DNA of 64,000 bases from Eurosta solidaginis (Eukaryota > Arthropoda > Insecta > Diptera > Tephritidae), in NCBI RefSeq assembly GCF_040869045.1, contig NC_090319.1, positions 178,348,645 to 178,412,644 on the forward strand, written 5' to 3'. Position numbers and translations under genes: made by a program. The notes under the pieces were generated by a model. The model was not told the DNA's origin and did not search any database. It saw nothing but the letters and a program-made list of their open reading frames with translations. Below are positions 56,758 through 64,000 of the stretch, in pieces (position 1 is the first letter of the stretch; each line of letters starts with the position of its first letter).

Positions 56758-57327
56758 ATGCGCAACAACCATCGAGCTCTCGTGAGGCAACAACAAACCC
56801 CCACTGGCTCCAGGAGTGGTATACTCCGGGAAAATTTAGCGGCACCGACTATAACTCGAGCATTGATCGCCATCGCGCCGACAGCAATAGTCCGAATTGA
56901 GGCAGGAGGCCGTTTACACCTGGTCCGCGCCCTGTTAGATGCCTGCGCTCCGACCAGCACTATCGATGCCAATCTGTGCAAGGATCTACACCTGGAGCGT
57001 AACAATACCGCACGTCTTTCGAGGTGCACCGTCGTTCTTCGAGGGAAGTATGGGGTAGCGGGAAAAATCACGACCCAAGCCACCGTAATAGCAAACTATG
57101 CCAGGTTAAACCCCACGGCAAATCTGGACCTGTCGGTAGCGGCCCCATTCCAGTTCATGAAGCTGGCCGATCCGACGTTTTACCGATCGTTGCCAGTGTT
57201 GCTCACTTTGGGCGCCGACGTCTACGCCAGTATTATGGTCGGCGGCACACCCGCGTCGACTGTCGGCGGGCTCCTCACCCAACCCACAATATTCGGCCTC
57301 GTCGTGTCCGGAGCCCACCCACTATAA
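56758..57327 (+). CDS. ORF3b copy: degenerate retropepsin-like domain
   Basis: The same 189-codon frame as 37976-38545 with one visible synonymous change near 56953. The ORF3a part is cut off at its last dozen codons, with the TAG retained at 56755-56757. The active-site position is again D-A-C. Confidence 0.65.
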   Translation: MRNNHRALVRQQQTPTGSRSGILRENLAAPTITRALIAIAPTAIVRIEAGGRLHLVRALLDACAPTSTIDANLCKDLHLERNNTARLSRCTVVLRGKYGVAGKITTQATVIANYARLNPTANLDLSVAAPFQFMKLADPTFYRSLPVLLTLGADVYASIMVGGTPASTVGGLLTQPTIFGLVVSGAHPL

Positions 57328-57494
57328 AACCTTAAACTATACCACAAGGTGCATTTTAAACCAAGCAACCCCACGTACTTGAATACTAACGCTTTTCTTT
57401 TTCATCCACAGTTCAGCGAGGCTGCATTACTGCGAGCACGGATGTCCGCCGGAGATCGTACTTACGATCCAACGATACATACACATCATAGTTT

Positions 57495-57963
57495 TAATAT
57501 TTGCAAATTAATATAAAGTGAATTTTCCAAGTGTACAGTGAGTTGTCGATTTTAATTGATATATCTAGTTTTCCGCATTATAATTGCGCTCATCCGTGCG
57601 CATTTGAATTGACAAAATTATAATTGTCCGCTTTGAATTGCCAAGTGGAAATTTCTTATATCCTAACTACTTGCACTTGCGGGAAGATTGCACTTCGATA
57701 AATTTGGATTTTGTATTTCCATTAAGTTCGTTCTGCACTACTGCATATAAAGTCGGAATAACTATTTATATTGTGAAATAATTAGTTTGTGAGAGTTTCA
57801 TTTTTGTAAACACATAACGTAGCTCGTCGCTAATACCTCACTTTATATTTTATAAATAAATAATAATACATTGTGATTACTCGGTATTAATTCTTCTTTT
57901 TTTATTTCTTTATTTGCGTGCGATCGCGCCCTACGACCCGGGTGCCACATTCCCCCCGCAACA
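57495..57963 (+). mobile_element. Partial BEL-A LTR (copy)
   Basis: Copy of 38713-39181. It ends CCGCAACA and then TGCCCGTAAACTG, which enters unit T. Confidence 0.9.
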
Positions 57964-57968
57964 TGCCC

Positions 57969-60900
57969 GTAAACTGTCAGCTGTTAGGTTGCCAAATGCT
58001 TTTAAAATAAACTTCTTAAATAACTAGATACATAATCTGCTATCTCCTTTTGTCTTCTTGATGTGTGTCTGCACCTCTATGCCTTACGCTTTAATTCCAT
58101 GTGTTCATATATTTGCTTATCATGAATAATAGTCTGTTGAAAGTTTATTTTAAATTATGTTCGTTGGGGTCATCACCTCGCAGCTTAACATGCATCCAAT
58201 ACACGAATAATAGTCTGTTGAAAATTTATTTTGAATTATGTTGTAATATTTGGGATGTCCTGCTAAAGATGTTTAGCAGACTGCCTAGTAAACAGCAGTT
58301 TGCTTAAGCAGGACTGGCAGGATCGCCATGTAATATTTGGAGGCGTCCTGCTAAAGATGTTCAGCAGACTGCATTGTAAACAGCAGTTTGCCTAAGCAGA
58401 ACTGGCAGCATCGCTATGTAATATTTGAGGTAATGAGAATAACGTAATTTAGGTTGCAGTGCCCATTTAGCGGCACCAGATAGAATTCACTGCCTTTGAA
58501 GCGGCAACAGATTGAATTCACCTCTTTATTCAAAAGTTGTTTTCTTTTATACAAAATTTCTATGAGCTAAAATACTTATTTACACTAATACTTACAAACT
58601 AAGTGTAACACACAAATACATCCAATTCAGTTCCCTGGGAACTGCATTCTAAGCATAAATAAAATTGGCTGTGGAATCTGCAACGCAAATATAAATGAAT
58701 CATGTTAATAATATGTTTACAGGTAAAGGCTTGTCGCGAGCAAGCTCCAAACAGTGGCATACCAAGATCTAGGTTACCACGGTGCACGGTGTACAAAATA
58801 TATGTTTGTGCAAATGAATGAATATGTCAATTGAATCTCAGGCCGTACCAAAGCGAGCCGAAATATATGTAGTACAAATGTATTAATATGTATGTAAGAG
58901 TCAATGTATTTTAAGACATTCCAAAACGGGTCGTAATATATGTTTGTACAAATGAGTGAATAACTGAATGAGTGAATGCTACACCATCTGCTTTTGAAAT
59001 AGTAGAGATATATAATTTTGAACACGAATTATTTATGGCTACTCAAGTTAGGCTATTGATTTTGAATCCGGTTGTGCTTACTTTGCTTGTTGGGTTTTTT
59101 TTTTTTGGGTGTGGCAGTATTTTATGACATTTAGCTTGATTTCTAAAGAATAGTTTACATTTGTGTTCTTCTTTTGTTTTGTTTTATTATTGTATTTTTC
59201 TTTTGCATACAATAAAAATTTCTTTGTGTTCATAAAATTAAAGTGCTCTTATTCTATGAGTTTAAGTCTATTTTTATGTATTACAATTTTCTTATTATTA
59301 TTATTTTGATTTACGTTTTCTATGTTTCTATTTTCTACATTGTTTTTATAGAGCTTTACTACTATAAATGGAATTATAGTAACATTATTATTTTTATCGA
59401 TCTTTTCTACCTTATAGGGTATTAGCCTTATAGGGAATTAAATGAAAAAATTGTTTTTTGCTTATCGATATTTTATATTCTGCAGGGCCCTATATGTATG
59501 TCTACAATCTACCATATAACCTCTCTAAAAGACAAGGTTTTCCTAGATAAAGCCTGTCAAACTTATATCTATATTTATAAAAAAACTAATGGAGATTAAT
59601 GATTTAGTTTTCCTTACTTTCTACTCCACAGGACCCTATATTATATATCCTATCGACTAAATATAGGAGATTTAGTTTTACTTACTTTGACTATTTCTAT
59701 TTAACAAAGCTTTTGCATTTTTTATTAAAATTAAAGCGTATAGAATAGGATGATGGTTACAGTCATCATTGACTGAAAATTGACATTTTTCTAAAAAGCG
59801 TGATCTCTAAGCGTATGATATACAGTAGATTGGGTAATTTCAGTTGCTGCTGGAGCAAGAAGTAGTTATATAGTGATAAGTGGTTAAACCAATGGGTACA
59901 GTGGATGCAAACATTTCTCATATCTTTTATTATACCATTTTTCATATTTTTCCAGCAATATTTTGTCTGGTCTTGTTCATCATGCGATTTATGACTGGGT
60001 GGCAAACCCATATTAGATCGTCATGATATTTATGAAGAATTTTTTATTTGCTTTATTTTTTTTTGTATTTTGTCGACTCTGGTCACACGCATAACTCCTG
60101 AGGTTAATGATTTGTTAGATCTTTGGAGAACTTTGGTACCTTTTAATATTATTTAAATTTGCCTACTCGAGTATTCCATTCGTTAATAATCAATTTCTCC
60201 CTAAGGGCAACTGTGTTTTTAATTTACAAGTCCTAGATTGCCGGCATTTTTCAGCCTGGCGGAATATTGTCCTAAGTCAATAGCTTCCTCAACAATCCGG
60301 TTGTTTGTATTTATTATGCTACTAATTTTGCTTCCTTTTGGATGAAAACGAGCGGGACATTTCTAATTGCAGATTTATTTATTAAGCGCTTTATCTATTA
60401 TAAGGTTCTCTTTTGACTCTTTATTTTCTCCATTCTTGTTGGTAGTATTGTTATTGGCTGGTTAATGTATGCTTCCACTTTATTTTCCTGCTATGAACAT
60501 TTGAAGCATTTATTGTGATATAAATATCAAATTCGTTATTTTTATAATGGGTGTGTGATTAAGTGCATGCATTTTTAAAAGATTGCCCATCAAAACTTTT
60601 GCAAAGATGTCTTGAGCATCCGAAAAGTTTACTCAAATTTTTGGTTTGCTATCGAGCTTAGCTAAAGCTTGCCTCAAGAAAATAATCTGTTAATTGAAGA
60701 ATTTTGAGGGTTATTGTTTGTAAATGGGTTTTTAATAGTAAGGTATTAAGGTTTTTGGTTGGCCACCGTGGTGTGATGGTAGCGTGCTCCGCCGATCACG
60801 CCGTATGCCCTGGGTTCAACTCCCGGGCAAAGCAACATCAAAATTTTAGAAATAAGATTTTTCAATTAGAAGAAAATTTTTCTAAGCGGGGTCGCCCCTC

Positions 60901-62655
60901 GGCAGTGTCTGGCAAGCGCTCCGATTGTATTTCTGCCATGAAAAGCTCTCAGTGAAAACTCATCTGCCTTGCAGATGCCGTTCGGAGTCGGCATAAAACA
61001 TGTAGGTCCCGTCCAGCCAATTTGTAGGGAAAAATCAAGAGGAGCACGACGCAAATTGGAAGAGAAGCTCGGCCTTAGATCTCTTCGGAGGTTATCGCGC
61101 CTTACATTTATTATTTTTTATTAAGGGTTTTGTTTAAAAAAAAGGACTAAGAATATGAAAAAGGACTAATTTAGGCCTAATAAAATTATTGATTTTGTTC
61201 GTAAAATCTTGCTTTACAACTTTCTTGTTTGTAAAAAATTTTTCTGTTTAAAAATACTTTTATTTTTTTTTTTCAAAATATCATAATTTATTTTTTCTTA
61301 CTTAACAAACTTTACAGAATATTGGCATTTTCAAATTTATTTCTTTACTATTTTAATTTTTTTTTTTCGTTTTATATGCGACTTTGGCTTCATATTTTTT
61401 TCTTTTTTTCTTCATATTCATTGATCTGCCTAATTCTATTAGTTAAAAAATGTTTACAAAATTTTAATTAAATGAAATTTTTTTTCTTCTTTATTTCTTA
61501 ACTTTTGTTTCTCCTTCCTGAATTAATTGGGTACAACGCAAAAATTCTGCGTCAAATTCTTTTTGATTATTGATTTCGTTCATTGAAATACTTAGAGCGA
61601 GAAGAAAAAAAATTCTTTATTTTATTAGCAAAAATCTACTTTTTGCCCGTAAACTGGCAGCCGTTAGGATGCCAAATGCTTTTAAAATAAACTTCTTAAA
61701 TAATTAGATACATAATCTGCTATCTCCTTTTGTCTTCTTGATGTGTGTCTGCACCACAAGGTCTATTCCACTTCTCTATGCCTTACGCTTCAATTCCATG
61801 TGTTCATATATTTGCTTATCACGAATAATAGTCTGTTGAAAGTTTATTTTAAATTATGTTCGTTGGGATCATCACCTCGCAGCTTAACATGCATCCAATA
61901 CACGAATAGTCTGTTGAAAATTTATTTTGAATTATGTTGTAATATTTGGGATGTTCTGCTAAAGATGTTTAGCAGACTGCCTAGTAAACAGCAGTTTGCC
62001 TAAGCAGGACTGGCAGGATCGCCATGTAATATTTGGAGGCGTCCTGCTAAAGATGTTCAGCAGACTGCATTGTACACAGCAGTTTGCCTCAGCAGAACTG
62101 GCAGCATCGCTATGTAATATTTGAGGTGATGAGAATAACGGAATATAGGTTGCAGTGCCCATTTAGCGGAACCAGATAGAATTCACTGCCATTGAAGCGG
62201 CAGCAGATTGAATTCACCTCTTTATTCAAAAGTTGTTTTCTTTTATACAAAATTTCTATGAGCTAAAATACTTATTTACACTAATATTTACAAACTAAGT
62301 GTAACACACAAATACATTCAATTCAGTTCCCAGGGAACTGCATTCTAAGCATAAATAAAATTGGCTGTGGAATCTGCAACGCAAGCATAAATTAATCATG
62401 TTAATAATTTGTTTACAGGTAAAGGCTTGTCGCGAGCAAGCTCCAAACAGTGGCATACCAAGGTTCAGGTTACCACGGTGCACAGTGTACAAAATATATG
62501 TTTGTCAAATGAATGAATGTGTCAATTGAATCTCAGGTCGTACCAAAGCGAGCCAAAATAATGTATGTAAGAGTCAATGTATTTTAAGACATTCCAAAAC
62601 GGGTCGAAATATATGTTTGTACAAATGAGTAATAACTTAATGAGTGAATGCTACA
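57969..62655 (+). mobile_element. Unit T (copy) with SINE
   Basis: Internal remainder to 58241, LTR 58242-58983, internal region to 61937 with the SINE at 60758, terminal LTR 61938-62655 (TG...GCTACA), then CAGC. It mirrors 39187-43802. Confidence 0.8.
60758..61119 (+). mobile_element. tRNA-derived SINE, full length (intact sibling)
   Basis: The head GTTGGCCACCGTGGTGTGAT has tRNA-like A-box text (GATGGTAGCGTG) and an exact B box GGTTCAACTCC at 60813-60823. The body of about 260 bp ends in TTACATTTATTATTTTTTATT-type sequence. Target duplicates are ATTAAGGTTTTTG (60745-60757) and ATTAAGGGTTTTG (61120-61132). The SINE-free allele of the same sequence is seen at 11390-11402. Confidence 0.93.
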
Positions 62656-62659
62656 CAGC

Positions 62660-62894
62660 TGTTGAATGTCCTGTGATACCTGTATCACAAATCGGAAGAA
62701 AATTGAGCAGTCTTACCATCAGAAGAAATTTGGACGGCAAGGAGCGTTTACTGACTGTAGATACGGGCGCATCTCATTCCTTAATCCGATCTGATTTGGT
62801 CAACAGGAGAGTAAAGCCATTACCTGGAGCAAGATTGCATACGGTCACTGGTTGTATAACCAAGTACAGTGAGAAATGGCATGTGAAATCTTAA
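62660..62894 (+). pseudogene. Gypsy-1 protease fragment (copy)
   Basis: Copy of 43807-44041, with VDTGASHSLIRSDLV unchanged. Confidence 0.8.
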
Positions 62895-62971
62895 TTGGAA
62901 AAGTCACGGTTCTACACAAATTTAGAAACCCAAATGGACTACGACCATTTTAAAAGACCTTCGCCATAAAA

Positions 62972-64000
62972 ATGGACTCGTTGGGGGAGCTCAAAGCGGA
63001 ATGCAAGAGAGCCGAAAAACTTATTAAAGGGAATAAGAGTAGGACTGGGGTAGTTAACGAGGTCGATTTTGAGCAGTCAAGGGGAGGAACGGAAACAAAA
63101 GTCGAAGCTTTTGTTGGGAAACCCCAGTACCAATTCCAACCTCAACCTCTACACCAAACCCCAGCCAATCCCATAGTATTCGTCCTTCTGTTAGTCCTGC
63201 GTCTAAGTCCACCGTCAATTCCTTTTGTGCTTCGCCTTTCCACTTAATGTCTTGATTTTAGTGTGGTATGCCGGTGGATCACTTTGTGAAAAACCCGGCA
63301 GAAGCACAAAAACCAAATAAATGTTCGTCCTCGTTCCACAATATGGTCTGTTTTGCGTGTGGAAGTGATTCATCCTTTTGCGTGTTTAAACAAAAACAGG
63401 GAAACCCCAGACTGGCGGAGGCAACCGTGGACTCCAGCCAGAAGGCAGGCAACCCGGCAACACTTAAGTAAAAATTTTGAGGAGAAGGGATACGGAAAAC
63501 AGGGAAGAAGTGAAGCAGGCAGGAGTGACACGGAAAAAAAGGATATTTAGAGTTTACACCAAAGAAAGCTAGAGTACGAAGAAGCAGGAAAAAAATATTT
63601 TGTCATACAATAAATGCAAGTAGGAAAAACAGAAATTTTAAGAAGATAGAGAAGATGAGGGAAAAGAGAAAATATTTTAAAAGGTTGAAGAATAAAATAG
63701 TTTCAAAAATTTTTACAGTGAAAGGAGATAACAGGTTTTACCCCAAAACAAATATAGGAGGTCATGAGGTCGTGGCTCTCTTGGACTCAGGGGCGAGTGC
63801 CAGCTGCTTAGGAAAAAGCTCAGCGGCACTCGTAGGCGGTAAAGAGGCCTTGATTGTGCCAATCAGTGCACAAAATATCCGAACCGCGAACGGGGAGGAA
63901 ACCGCCGCGGTAGGGGTCATAAAGTTACCAGTCGAGTGGGATGGTGCGAACAGAGAATTAGAATTTTTGATAGTTCCTGATCTGCAACAAACAGGAAGTA
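62972..64000 (+). pseudogene. Gypsy-2 gag remnant and protease (copy, runs off the window)
   Basis: Copy of 44119-45147. Two visible changes lie near 63479 and 63541. The protease LLDSGASASCLG block is at about 63778. The reverse transcriptase is expected beyond the window edge. Confidence 0.85.

Larger units (their letters stand above)
56727..64000 (+). repeat. Segmental duplication, right copy
   Basis: Direct repeat of 37945-45147, still continuing at the window end. It joins the satellite array at GATATCGCC|ACAGTTCACT without extra bases. It retains the full SINE, where the left copy has lost 71 bp. Confidence 0.95.

Noticed and set aside
60765..60835. tRNA gene
   Set aside because: It has A- and B-box text, but no acceptor stem pairing closes it and it continues into a 360-bp SINE with target duplicates.

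Overview
The window reads as repeat-dense DNA of a higher (cyclorrhaphan) fly, most likely a tephritid. The support is fly-type BEL/Pao and Ty3/Gypsy retrotransposons, GTCC-bearing Helitron/DINE-like elements, a pogo-type transposon, a tRNA-derived SINE, and broken fly-like host genes (a two-pore K+ channel, QTRT2, ALG8). There are no rRNA genes, no CRISPR array and no bacterial-style operons. I see no intact host gene. Almost everything is mobile DNA at different stages of decay.

Layout. 0-7.4 kb: a LINE RNase H scrap, short CTCGCGAG-rich repeats, and two head-to-tail Helitron/DINE-like elements carrying 14 and 4 units of a 130-bp satellite. 7.4-44 kb is a nest of insertions. A Gypsy gag (7.7-9.0 kb) and its protease (43.8-44.0 kb) are separated by about 35 kb. 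At the gag/protease boundary sits a non-coding LTR element ('unit T', LTR TGTAATATTT...GCTACA, 4-bp duplication CAGC), which has been tandemly rearranged with gag pieces. Inside unit T sits a BEL element, 'BEL-A' (16209-39181, 5-bp duplication TGCCC). Inside the BEL-A integrase sits a second, antisense BEL element, 'BEL-B' (23302-31937, 5-bp duplication AGCCG).

Between the BEL-A pol and its partial 3' LTR lie pieces of at least three host genes, all on the minus strand: ALG8-like, QTRT2-like and a two-pore K+ channel. An unidentified C-terminus lies among them. Next comes a GC-rich reading frame encoding zinc knuckles, an in-frame TAG, and a degenerate retropepsin-like domain. BEL-B independently carries an intact zinc-knuckle ORF between pol and its 3' LTR. 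These two '3-prime gag-like ORFs' in the env position are the most unusual feature of the window.

44-56.7 kb: a degraded second Gypsy element, a complete SINE with 12-bp duplications, an LTR/promoter-like region, an antisense SAP-gag Gypsy 5' end, a fourth (decayed) Helitron/DINE-like piece, a pogo-like transposase pseudogene and a third, antisense 130-bp satellite array. From 56727 to the window end, the block 37945 to about 45147 recurs almost identically. This is a recent direct duplication, or an assembly duplicate, of at least 7.2 kb. Its left edge cuts the satellite array.

The insertions, target-site duplications, one SINE empty site and a deletion private to one copy allow a relative chronology: Gypsy-1, then unit T, then the SINE, BEL-A, BEL-B within BEL-A, and finally the 7-kb duplication and the 71-bp deletion.
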